NCBI GenBank assembly: GCA_030041305.1
Contig: JASHOC010000314.1
Location: 1 to 37,663 of the forward strand
DNA: 37,663 nt
Reading direction: 5' to 3'
Origin: Acidobacteriaceae bacterium
Lineage (GTDB): Bacteria; Acidobacteriota; Terriglobia; Terriglobales; Acidobacteriaceae
A program made the translations under genes and the position numbers. The notes below the pieces were generated by a model. That model searched no databases, was not told the DNA's origin, and saw nothing but the letters and a program-made list of their open reading frames with translations. Of this stretch, positions 18,006-25,474 are shown one piece after another. Each line of letters begins with the position of its first letter. Positions within the stretch are counted from its first letter, which is position 1.

Positions 18006-18013
18006 AACAATAC

Positions 18014-18742
18014 TTAACTTTCGCGCACTGTTTTCTTTTCGATGCGCTTTTCAGGATGGGGATTGTGCACCAGCCGGTGCACAAAAATTCCCGGCGTGTG
18101 AATCTCATCGGGATCGAGTTCGCCGGGTTGGACGACAATCTCCGCCTCGGCCACGGTCATCTTGCCGCAGGTGGCCACGTTGGGGTTGAAGTTGCGCGCG
18201 GTGCGGCGATAAATGAGATTGCCGTGCAAGTCGGCTTTCCACGCTTTGACCAGGGCCAGGTCGGCCTGAATGCCGCGCTCGAGGATGTAAGTGACTCCAT
18301 CGAACTCTTTGTGTTCTTTGCCCTCGGCGACCAGTGTGCCCACGCCGGTGCGGGTGTAGAACGCAGGAATGCCCGCGCCGCCCGCTCGAATGCGTTCGGC
18401 CAGCGAGCCTTGGGGGCAGAACTCAATCTCCAACTCGCCGGCGAGATACTGGCGCTCGAATTCAGCGTTTTCACCCACGTAGCTCGAAATCATCTTCTTG
18501 ATCTGATGGCTTTGCATCAGCAATCCCAAGCCCCAGCCGTCCACGCCCGCGTTGTTGCTGGCGACGGTGAGGTTGCGCGCGCCGTTTTCGCGCAGGGCGA
18601 GGATCAGGGCTTCAGGAATGCCGCACAACCCGAAACCGCCGATCGCCAGCAGCATTCCATCGCGCACAATGCCGTCCAGCGCGGCGCGCGCATCGGGCCA
18701 CAGCTTATTCAGGCCGTGTGGGTGCTCGTCCGGTTGATCCAT
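18014..18742 (-). CDS. scoA: 3-oxoacid CoA-transferase, subunit A
   Basis: Partner of subunit B in transferring CoA from succinyl-CoA to acetoacetate. The CoA-binding motif GGFGLCGIPEALI (35-47) and the stretches LTVASNNAGVDGWGLGLLM, IKKMISSYVGENAEFERQYL, ELEIEFCPQGSLAERIRAGG and GIPAFYTRTGVGTLVAEGKE are typical. At 242 residues it has family length. It lies 38 bases after the acyl-CoA dehydrogenase stop (same strand) and 91 bases before scoB. Confidence 0.94.
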   Translation of the reverse strand: MDQPDEHPHGLNKLWPDARAALDGIVRDGMLLAIGGFGLCGIPEALILALRENGARNLTVASNNAGVDGWGLGLLMQSHQIKKMISSYVGENAEFERQYLAGELEIEFCPQGSLAERIRAGGAGIPAFYTRTGVGTLVAEGKEHKEFDGVTYILERGIQADLALVKAWKADLHGNLIYRRTARNFNPNVATCGKMTVAEAEIVVQPGELDPDEIHTPGIFVHRLVHNPHPEKRIEKKTVRES

Positions 18743-18780
18743 CGTTTTGCTCCTTGTCCAGAGCCTCGCGCCCTGGTTTT

Positions 18781-19941
18781 CTACCCCAGCGTCAATTTGG
18801 CGATGGTCGCCAATTGCATGAAGGACGTGCCTTCATAAATCTTGCCGATTTTTGCGTCGCGATACAGCTTCTCCACCGGATAATCGCGCACGAATCCAAC
18901 CCCTCCGAAAACCTCGACGGCAAGGCTGGCCACGCGTTCGGCCATTTGCGAGGCGAAGTACTTCGACATCGCCGCCTCCTTGCGGAACGCGAGCTGCGCG
19001 TCTTTGAGCCGCGCCGCGTTGTAGACCATGAGCCGCGCAGCTTCGATCTCGGTGGCCATCTCCGCAAGCTGGAACTGCACGGCCTGAAATTCGACGATCG
19101 GCTTGCCGAACTGCTTGCGCTCTTTGGCGTATTGGGCGGCGTGGCGCCATGCGCCCTCGGCCAGTCCAAGCATCTGCGCGCCGATGGCGATGCGGCCTTC
19201 GTTCAAGGTGTCGATAGCGATTTTGTAACCCTTGCCGGGTTCACCGAGGACTTGCGCAGCCGGAACCCTGCACTCGTCGAAGAGGAGCTCGCAGGTGCTC
19301 GAAGCACGGATGCCCAGCTTGTCTTCTTTTCTGCCCACGGTGAATCCGGGCGCGTCCTTTTCCACGAGAAACGCGGTGATCCCCTTGTACCCAGCGTGGA
19401 TGTCGACGGTGGCGAAGACGATAAACAATCCGGCTTCCCGGGCGTTCGTGATCCAAAGCTTGCGCCCGTTTAACACGTACCCGTCGCCGCGTCGCTCCGC
19501 GCGGGTTTGGAGCGAGAAGGCGTCGGAGCCAGAAGCGGCCTCGCTGAGCGCATACGCGCCCACTGTATTCGAGGCCAGACGAGGAAGATACCTGGATCTT
19601 TGTTCCGGCGCCCCCCACGAAAGCAACACGTTGGCGACGAGCGTGTTCTGCACATCCACCAGAACGCCCACCGCGGGATCGACAGTAGAGACCATTTCCA
19701 CGGCAAGCACGGAATCAAAGAACGAGCCGCCGGCACCGCCGTACTGCTCCGGAATGGGGATACCCATCAGGCCGAGATCGAAGAGACGCCGCACCAACCC
19801 CGGATCCAACTTCTGTTCTTCATCCATGCGCCGGACCAGCGGCGCAATTTCCTCTTCGGCAAAGCGGCGCACGGTGTCGCGAAAGAGCAGCTCATCGTCG
19901 CTCAAGCAGGTAACCGGGCGGTGCGCCGAAGGCAATTCCAC
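18781..19941 (-). CDS. acyl-CoA dehydrogenase, short/branched-chain type
   Basis: An FAD flavoprotein oxidising a short branched acyl-CoA; 2-methylbutyryl-CoA (isoleucine branch) fits best. The 386-residue product shows YALSEAASGSDAF, WITNAREAG, KEDKLGIRASSTCELLFDEC, ERKQFGKPIVEFQ and FGGVGFVRDYPVEKLYRD. The catalytic Glu370 lies in IYEGTSFMQLATIAK, close to the IYEGASNIQLNTIAK ending I recall for human ACADSB. I start at GTG 19941 because AGGAG lies six bases upstream; the open frame runs on to 21909, but only as antisense of the SDR and thiolase. It is divergent from the SDR gene at 20074 and leads a minus-strand run with scoA and scoB. Confidence 0.92.
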   Translation of the reverse strand: MELPSAHRPVTCLSDDELLFRDTVRRFAEEEIAPLVRRMDEEQKLDPGLVRRLFDLGLMGIPIPEQYGGAGGSFFDSVLAVEMVSTVDPAVGVLVDVQNTLVANVLLSWGAPEQRSRYLPRLASNTVGAYALSEAASGSDAFSLQTRAERRGDGYVLNGRKLWITNAREAGLFIVFATVDIHAGYKGITAFLVEKDAPGFTVGRKEDKLGIRASSTCELLFDECRVPAAQVLGEPGKGYKIAIDTLNEGRIAIGAQMLGLAEGAWRHAAQYAKERKQFGKPIVEFQAVQFQLAEMATEIEAARLMVYNAARLKDAQLAFRKEAAMSKYFASQMAERVASLAVEVFGGVGFVRDYPVEKLYRDAKIGKIYEGTSFMQLATIAKLTLG

Positions 19942-20073
19942 TGGCTTCTCCTCTTTTGGTAGCTCTTCGATCCCTGGAGTATTATGACAGATGGATTTTT
20001 GGGCGTTACACCGGGTTGTTCTCCGCCCCCATGCAGTGATCCGCACCGATGCGCGCTTGAAAGGCAGATTGCG

Positions 20074-20841
20074 ATGCAGATACGGGACCATGTGTTTCTG
20101 GTGACCGGCGCGGCATCGGGACTGGGCGCGGCCACGGCGCGGATGGTGGTGAATGAAGGCGGGCGCGTGGTGGCTGCCGACGTCGACCGCGCCGCCGGCG
20201 AAGCCATCACCGAAGATTTGGGCGACGCCGCCCGTTTTGCCGCCACCGACGTAACCAGGGAAAGGGATGCGCAGGCCGCAGTGGAACTGGCGCGCACGAG
20301 CTTTGGCCATTTGCACGCATTGGTCAACTGCGCCGGCATTGCGCCCGCGGAGAGAATCGTGGGCCGCGAGGGGCCCCATCGGCTGGACATCTTCGCCAAA
20401 GTGGTGAGCATCAACCTGATCGGGACATTCAACATGATGCGGCTTGCAGCTGACGCTATGGTGAAAGAAGATCCAGGCGAGGACGGCGAGCGCGGCGTGA
20501 TTGTCAACACCGCTTCGGTGGCGGCCTTCGAGGGTCAGATCGGCCAAGCCGCTTACGCCGCATCCAAGGGAGGCGTGGCGGCGCTCACTTTGCCCGCAGC
20601 GCGCGAGTTGGCGCGGCATGGCATCCGGGTGGTTACGATTGCACCGGGAGTGTTTGCGACACCGATGATGGGCGGATTCACCGAGGAAGTGCAACAGGCG
20701 CTCGGCAAGAGTGTTCCGTTTCCGCCGCGCCTGGGGCGGCCGGAAGAATATGCGGCCCTGGTGAAGCAGATCTGCGAGAACCAGATGCTGAACGGGGAAA
20801 CCATCCGCCTGGACGGTGCGCTGCGCATGGGCCCAAGGTGA
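20074..20841 (+). CDS. SDR-family 3-hydroxyacyl-CoA dehydrogenase type 2 (HSD10-like)
   Basis: An NAD-dependent short-chain dehydrogenase, probably oxidising 2-methyl-3-hydroxybutyryl-CoA or 3-hydroxybutyryl-CoA. The 255-residue Rossmann protein has TGAASGLG (11-18), DV at the adenine site, NCAGIAPAE, and the catalytic Ser148, Tyr161, Lys165 (NTASVAAF...AAYAASKGG). The ending [20 protein letters not shown] followed by [12 protein letters not shown] matches HSD17B10-type proteins, as does the long insert before [21 protein letters not shown] 20074 has AAAGG upstream; the frame is open back to 19984. The thiolase follows 15 bases later, giving two consecutive beta-oxidation steps. Confidence 0.9.
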   Translation: MQIRDHVFLVTGAASGLGAATARMVVNEGGRVVAADVDRAAGEAITEDLGDAARFAATDVTRERDAQAAVELARTSFGHLHALVNCAGIAPAERIVGREGPHRLDIFAKVVSINLIGTFNMMRLAADAMVKEDPGEDGERGVIVNTASVAAFEGQIGQAAYAASKGGVAALTLPAARELARHGIRVVTIAPGVFATPMMGGFTEEVQQALGKSVPFPPRLGRPEEYAALVKQICENQMLNGETIRLDGALRMGPR

Positions 20842-20856
20842 GTTCGGAAGCGAGCC

Positions 20857-22047
20857 ATGATCTCGAATGATCCCATTGTGATTGCCGGCGCGGCGCGCAC
20901 GCCCATCGGCGGATTTCAAGGAGAATTGAAAGACGTCACCGCTCCCGAGTTGGGCGCAACCGCGATTCGCGCCAGCGTCGAGCGCGCTGCCATTCCTTAC
21001 GATGCGGTGGAGGAAGTCTTGTTCGGCTGCGTGCTTCCCGCGGGATTGGGCCAGGCGCCGGCGCGTCAGGCGGCGCTGGCCGCCGGGCTGCCCGTCTCTG
21101 CTGCGGCCACCACGGTCAACAAGATGTGCGGCTCGGGCATGAAGGCGGTGATGCTGGCGCACGACGCCATCGTGGCCGGCAGCGCAAAGATTGCTGTGGG
21201 CGGCGGCATGGAGAGCATGAGCAACGCTCCCTATTTGTTGGACCGCGCGCGCGCCGGTTACCGCATGGGCCACAGCCGTGTGATCGACCACATGTTTCTC
21301 GACGGACTCGAAGACGCGTACGACAAGGGCCGGCTGATGGGCACATTTGCCGAGGATTGCGCGCAATGCTTCACGTTTTCGCGGGAAGCGCAGGACGAAT
21401 ATGCGGCCGCGTCGCTCACGCGCGCGCAAAAGGCCATGGCCGACGGGAGTTTCGCGGCGGAGATCGCGCCGGCGACGGTGCGCTCGGGTAAAGTCCAGCG
21501 CGCATTGACCCAGGACGAACTGCCGCTGAAATCGAACCTCGAAAAGATTCGGTTGCTCAAGCCGGCGTTTCGGGAGGGCGGCACAGTGACCGCAGCCAAT
21601 TCGAGCTCCATTGCCGACGGCGCGGCTTCGCTGGTGCTGATGCGGCGCTCGGAGGCGGAGCGCCGCGGCGTCAAGCCCCTGGCGGTGATCGCCGGCCACG
21701 CCACCTACGCGCAAGCGGCGCATCTTTTTCCGACCGCGCCCATCGGGGCCATTCGCGCCCTCGTCGAGCGCACTGGATGGTCGATCGACAGCGTGGATCT
21801 GTATGAAATCAACGAAGCGTTCGCCGTGGTGGCAATGGCGGCCATGCACGATCTCGGCCTGCCGCACGACAAACTGAACGTGCACGGAGGCGCCTGCGCA
21901 TTGGGCCATCCCATAGGCGCTTCAGGTGCCCGGATTTTGGTCACCTTGCTGGCGGCGCTCGAAAAATATGGTTTGAAGCGGGGAGTCGCCGCGCTCTGCA
22001 TCGGAGGCGGAGAAGCAACAGCCATTGCTCTGGAGCGGACCGAGTAG
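20857..22047 (+). CDS. acetyl-CoA C-acyltransferase (thiolase)
   Basis: It cleaves acetoacetyl-CoA or 2-methylacetoacetyl-CoA with CoA. The 396-residue protein shows the acyl-accepting Cys91 in VNKMCGSGMKAVMLA, the NEAFAVVAM motif, His351 in GGACALGHPIGASG and Cys381 in AALCIGGGEA. Its position after the HSD10-like SDR and near the CoA-transferase suits both the isoleucine branch and acetoacetate use. It ends 5 bases before the convergent response regulator gene. Confidence 0.95.
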   Translation: MISNDPIVIAGAARTPIGGFQGELKDVTAPELGATAIRASVERAAIPYDAVEEVLFGCVLPAGLGQAPARQAALAAGLPVSAAATTVNKMCGSGMKAVMLAHDAIVAGSAKIAVGGGMESMSNAPYLLDRARAGYRMGHSRVIDHMFLDGLEDAYDKGRLMGTFAEDCAQCFTFSREAQDEYAAASLTRAQKAMADGSFAAEIAPATVRSGKVQRALTQDELPLKSNLEKIRLLKPAFREGGTVTAANSSSIADGAASLVLMRRSEAERRGVKPLAVIAGHATYAQAAHLFPTAPIGAIRALVERTGWSIDSVDLYEINEAFAVVAMAAMHDLGLPHDKLNVHGGACALGHPIGASGARILVTLLAALEKYGLKRGVAALCIGGGEATAIALERTE

Positions 22048-22052
22048 CGCGA

Positions 22053-22685
22053 TTACGGTTCCACCACACCGTGGCGGATGGCGTAACGCACCACGCCGGC
22101 GGTCTGATGAATTCCCAGTTTTTCCATGATGCGGCTGCGGTAGGTTTCGACGGTTTTCACGCTAATTGCGAGGAGCGCAGCGATTTCTTTGGTGGTTTTG
22201 CTTTCAGCGATCAACTGCAGAACCTGGCGCTCGCGCGGCGTCAGCGGCTCTTCAGGCAACTCCGATCTGTTCTGGTAGGCCTCCACCGCCGCCTGGGTTA
22301 CTTCGGGGCTGAAATAGCTGCCCCCGCGGGCAGTCTCGCGAACGGCTTGAACCAGTTCCTCCGCGCTGCGGGTCTTCATGACAAACCCGCGCGTGCCGGC
22401 GCGCAATCCCGCGAGGATGAATTGGCGTTCATTGTGCATGGTGAGGATGATGGTTCTGGTTTCGGGCGAGACGCGCCGAATCTCGCGGGCGGCGTCAATG
22501 CCATTGAGAAGCGGCATGGAAAGATCTAGAACCGCCACATCGGGATGGAGCTTTTCGCTCCACTCCACCGCTTCGCGCCCGTTGGCGGCTTCCGCCACTA
22601 CCTTGAAGCCTTCGCGCTCAAGAATGGCGCGCAGTCCGTCCCGCACCACGGGATGATCGTCGGCGAGCAGAAGTTGAATCGGCAT
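22053..22685 (-). CDS. LuxR/NarL-family response regulator
   Basis: The 210-residue regulator has a receiver domain (acidic pair Asp9/Asp10, phospho-acceptor Asp54 in VAVLDLSMP, Lys104 in FVMKTRSAEE) and a C-terminal LuxR helix-turn-helix (LTPRERQVLQLIAESKTTKE, then IAALLAISVKTVETYRSRIM). Its start lies 68 bases inside the end of the histidine kinase gene, so the pair is translationally linked. Target genes are not shown by the sequence. The RsbT-like gene begins the same run. Confidence 0.95.
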   Translation of the reverse strand: MPIQLLLADDHPVVRDGLRAILEREGFKVVAEAANGREAVEWSEKLHPDVAVLDLSMPLLNGIDAAREIRRVSPETRTIILTMHNERQFILAGLRAGTRGFVMKTRSAEELVQAVRETARGGSYFSPEVTQAAVEAYQNRSELPEEPLTPRERQVLQLIAESKTTKEIAALLAISVKTVETYRSRIMEKLGIHQTAGVVRYAIRHGVVEP

Positions 22686-23622
22686 GAATCACCTGCAGCG
22701 GGGCCGTGGCTTCGAGCTTTGCGCCCCGCCCCCCGGCAGATTGGATGCGGAGTTTGCCGCCCAGGGCATGCAGGCGTTCCCGGATGCCGCGCAGGCCCAG
22801 TCCGATGAAGTTCGAAGCGACGGTCCCCGCTGGATCGAACCCCACGCCGTCGTCGCTCACCGTGCATCGAATTTGCGGGCCCGATCTGGCGATGCGGATG
22901 CGCACGTGGGAGGCTTGGGCGTGGCGTCGAACATTGGTGAGAGCTTCCTGAACAATGCGGTAGAAGGCAATGGCCATCGCCGGAGGCAGACGGACATCGA
23001 GCGCGGAGTCCACCGTGATCTGCAAACCGGTGCGCTGGCCCACGTTGGCGGCGAGAAACTCGATCGCGGGAACCAGGCCCAGGTGGTCGAGCATGGCCGG
23101 GTGAAGCTCGTGCGAAAGGTCGCGGATGCGATCCTCCACTACGCCGAGCAGAGTTCTGACTCCGCTCATGCGCGCTTGCATTTCCGAGGGCATTTCCCGG
23201 ACCGCCTCATCAAGGCTCAGGTGAACGGCGACCATCAGCTGGCCCGCATCGTCGTGCAGCGCCAAGGCGATGCGTTGCACTTCCTCCTCGAGAGTCTCGT
23301 TCAGCTTGCGCAACACGGAATTGGCCTCGCCGACGGCGCGATGGGTCATCTCGAACGGGGACATGCTTTCGGCAAGAAACTCGCCGGCTTTGCGGAGGGT
23401 CTCCACCGGCGAAATGCGGATGGCGTCATCGTTCAGAATCGAAGTGATGGCGGCGCAGTGCAGACTCACCATGTCCAGCACCCCGCCTCCGGCAGTGAGC
23501 TTTTTCCGCCCCAGTTCGTAGGCTTCCTCGAGTGGAGCTTCTCCTCCGGTCAGCAAATATTTGGCCAGAGAGCGCGCATAGCGGCGTTCAAAGCCATTCT
23601 CAAAGCGGAGCGTTTCGCTCAT
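22618..23622 (-). CDS. NarX-type (HisKA_3) cytoplasmic histidine kinase with RsbU_N-like N-terminus
   Basis: This is a soluble sensor kinase of 334 residues with no membrane helix. Residues about 10-95 (FERRYARSLAKYLLTGGEAP, then LEEAYELGRKKLTAGGGVLD and MVSLHCAAI) look like the helical N-terminal domain of the phosphatase RsbU, the part that binds RsbT. A dimerisation and phosphoacceptor region follows with His123 in IALALHDDAGQLM, then a HATPase domain (EALTNVRRHAQ, DDGVGFDPAG, GLGLRGIRERL). The catalytic domain ends near residue 307; the arginine/serine-rich tail overlaps the response regulator start. It lies 18 bases after the RsbT-like gene. The RsbU_N assignment is by eye and should be tested; the kinase assignment is firm. 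Confidence 0.93.
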   Translation of the reverse strand: MSETLRFENGFERRYARSLAKYLLTGGEAPLEEAYELGRKKLTAGGGVLDMVSLHCAAITSILNDDAIRISPVETLRKAGEFLAESMSPFEMTHRAVGEANSVLRKLNETLEEEVQRIALALHDDAGQLMVAVHLSLDEAVREMPSEMQARMSGVRTLLGVVEDRIRDLSHELHPAMLDHLGLVPAIEFLAANVGQRTGLQITVDSALDVRLPPAMAIAFYRIVQEALTNVRRHAQASHVRIRIARSGPQIRCTVSDDGVGFDPAGTVASNFIGLGLRGIRERLHALGGKLRIQSAGGRGAKLEATAPLQVIHADSTSARRRSSRGAGRTARHS

Positions 23623-23640
23623 GCAATTTCCGACCGCCGT

Positions 23641-24192
23641 TCACACGTCGAGAGTCTCCCCGGAAAGCGCCTCGCCGCCGGCAGCGCGCAGATTTCTGGT
23701 GTGGCCGCGCAGCTGCTTACGCTTTGATTTCCATTTCCTGACCGTCACGGTGGCGCCGCGTCCAGGCTTCGAGACAATTTCAAAATCGTCCATGATGCGC
23801 TTGACGCCAGGCAGGCCAAGCCCAAGGCTGTCCGTCATGGAAGTTCCCTCCTCGATCGTGCTGCGAACATCGCGGATTCCGGGGCCGCAATCCGCGGCCA
23901 TGATTTCGATGCCGGAATTGCCCGAAATCGCCTCGGGGCGAAGCCGAATTTCACCATATTGAGCGTAAAGCAAGATGTTCCGCGCCAACTCGGAGATCGC
24001 TGCGACAATCAAGATGCAATCGAGGGCCGGGAATCCCAATGCGCGCGCCAGCTCGCGTCCGCTCTTGCGCGCCTCGAGAATATCGGCGTGGGATCGGATG
24101 ACGATGCGGATTCCGCCGCCTCCGTCGCTTGGAGCGCTGATCGTCCGGGCAGGCGCGGCCGCGCCATTTTCGGTCATAAGCACTTCATTCAT
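23641..24192 (-). CDS. RsbT-like serine/threonine switch kinase (GHKL ATPase)
   Basis: RsbT proteins are small kinases that phosphorylate STAS proteins in stressosomes and, when released, activate RsbU-type targets. The 183-residue product has the GHKL motifs in RsbT spacing: SELARNILLYA (N box, 67-77), ADCGPGIRD (G1, about 100-108) and TDSLGLGLPGVKRIMDDFEI (G2, about 120-139), then SKPGRGATVTVRKW. It has about 25 extra residues at each end compared with RsbT. ATG 24192 or ATG 24177 (GAAG five bases before) could start it. No RsbR or RsbS gene is near; instead the next gene encodes a histidine kinase with an RsbU_N-like region. Confidence 0.88.
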   Translation of the reverse strand: MNEVLMTENGAAAPARTISAPSDGGGGIRIVIRSHADILEARKSGRELARALGFPALDCILIVAAISELARNILLYAQYGEIRLRPEAISGNSGIEIMAADCGPGIRDVRSTIEEGTSMTDSLGLGLPGVKRIMDDFEIVSKPGRGATVTVRKWKSKRKQLRGHTRNLRAAGGEALSGETLDV

Positions 24193-24241
24193 GCGTGGTT
24201 ACCCACGAACCCGGCGCGGAGCGCGCGCCCTGCTCGCGCCT

Positions 24242-24270
24242 CTTATGAGACAGGGAGATGGAGCGCTCAA
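24242..24270 (-). promoter_or_regulatory. candidate sigma-70-type promoter of the rsbT-kinase-regulator run
   Basis: On the minus strand TTGAGC (24270-24265) and CATAAG (24247-24242) are separated by 17 bases, 4 of 6 matches to each consensus box. They lie about 50 bases upstream of the RsbT-like start. It is weak evidence in GC-rich DNA but is the best-spaced pair in this 134-base gap. Confidence 0.35.
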
Positions 24271-24326
24271 CCCGTGCGTGCTCCCCGAACGTTTTAGATG
24301 CCGGGACCGACCATCCGGCGCCGCGC

Positions 24327-25322
24327 TTACGCCGCCGGACGCGGTTCTTCCGCCTCGATTTCATGCTCCAATAAGCGAGTTTTCACGGCTGCGGCCTCGA
24401 TTTCGCTATTAATCTCGCCGCCCAGCAACACCATTAATCCCGTGATATAGAACCACATGAGCAAAATGATCACAGCGCCCAGCGATCCATAAGTGACAGC
24501 GTAGTTATTGAAAAAATGAAGATAGACGCGAAAACCCAGCGAGGCTGCAAGCCAGAGGATAATGCCGACGGCTCCTCCGGGCGTGAACCAGCGCCAGCGC
24601 CGCTTTTTCCAGTCAGGCGCCCAATAGTAGACCACCGCGAAAGCGAGCGCGAGCAAGGCTGTGGCGATGATCCAGGCAACCACCCTTGCGCCGACTGCGG
24701 CCGCCATGGCCAGGCGATGCCTCGATATGCTGTGGTAGGCCAGCGAAGCGGCCAAGTCGCCGCCGAACATGGACCCCAAACCCAAACTCACGATCGCTGT
24801 GAGCAGAATCGTGAGGCCGATGGCGTAAATGCGCGCCAGCACATAGGAACGCGATTCGTTGATCTTGTACACCTGATTGAGGGTGTCCTGAATCGCCGAG
24901 ACCCCCACCGAAGCAGACCAGACGGCGGCGATGGAGCTGAGAGTTACTTTGCTCGAGGTGGCTGCGGCGGTGGTCTGATTGAATGTGGACAGCACCGTGC
25001 CCAATGCGGAAGTTGGAATCACCAACGACAGATAATGAAGAATTTGAAAATACACCTGGTGAGCCGACCGGGCGGCCATTCCGATGACCGCGCCGGCGCA
25101 AAACAGCGTGGGAAACAGCGAGAACAGGAAATAAAAACCCAGTTCGGCGGCGTGGCCGAAGACGCGATCTTGGATCAGCGCGTTCCATGTGCACACAGCC
25201 ACATTGCGCACCGGCACTCCCTGGAGGTCCCAGAGCGATTCCAACGGCGAATGCGACACCAATTGCCAAATGCGCTGCTCGAATCGATTCCCGAGCCGAT
25301 CCGTGTTGGAATTGGCGCCCAA
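24327..25322 (-). CDS. YihY/BrkB-family inner-membrane protein
   Basis: The 331-residue product has about six membrane segments. Family features include WNALIQDRVFGHAAELGFYF and LFSLFPTLFCAGAVIG near the N-terminus, the conserved WSASVGVSAIQDTLNQVY, RSYVLARIYAIGLTILLTAI, the WFTPGGAVGIILWLAASLGF stretch, FNNYAVTYGSLGAVIILLMW and the closing YITGLMVLLGGEINSEIE. The start is a TTG at 25322 with AGGG/GAGG upstream, since no ATG fits. Family function is unsettled (once mislabelled ribonuclease BN); transport or membrane homeostasis is likely. It is divergent from the Omp85 gene. Confidence 0.92.
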   Translation of the reverse strand: MGANSNTDRLGNRFEQRIWQLVSHSPLESLWDLQGVPVRNVAVCTWNALIQDRVFGHAAELGFYFLFSLFPTLFCAGAVIGMAARSAHQVYFQILHYLSLVIPTSALGTVLSTFNQTTAAATSSKVTLSSIAAVWSASVGVSAIQDTLNQVYKINESRSYVLARIYAIGLTILLTAIVSLGLGSMFGGDLAASLAYHSISRHRLAMAAAVGARVVAWIIATALLALAFAVVYYWAPDWKKRRWRWFTPGGAVGIILWLAASLGFRVYLHFFNNYAVTYGSLGAVIILLMWFYITGLMVLLGGEINSEIEAAAVKTRLLEHEIEAEEPRPAA

Positions 25323-25474
25323 AATTCACCCTACCTCGTTGGTGACCGGCTGCCGTTCTTGTCGTATGGGATGCGCCGCGCACGGTTGCGTGCCGCCCCG
25401 CCCGCATTGCGAGCGCCCATTGGAGGGGCCGAGCGGAATCAACCAAGCGATGTTCGAGCGCATCTTAGCATCGA

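Noticed and set aside
19942..21909. Minus-strand extension giving a 1042-residue open frame
   Set aside because: It is the antisense of the SDR and thiolase genes. The true dehydrogenase starts at GTG 19941 with its own ribosome site.
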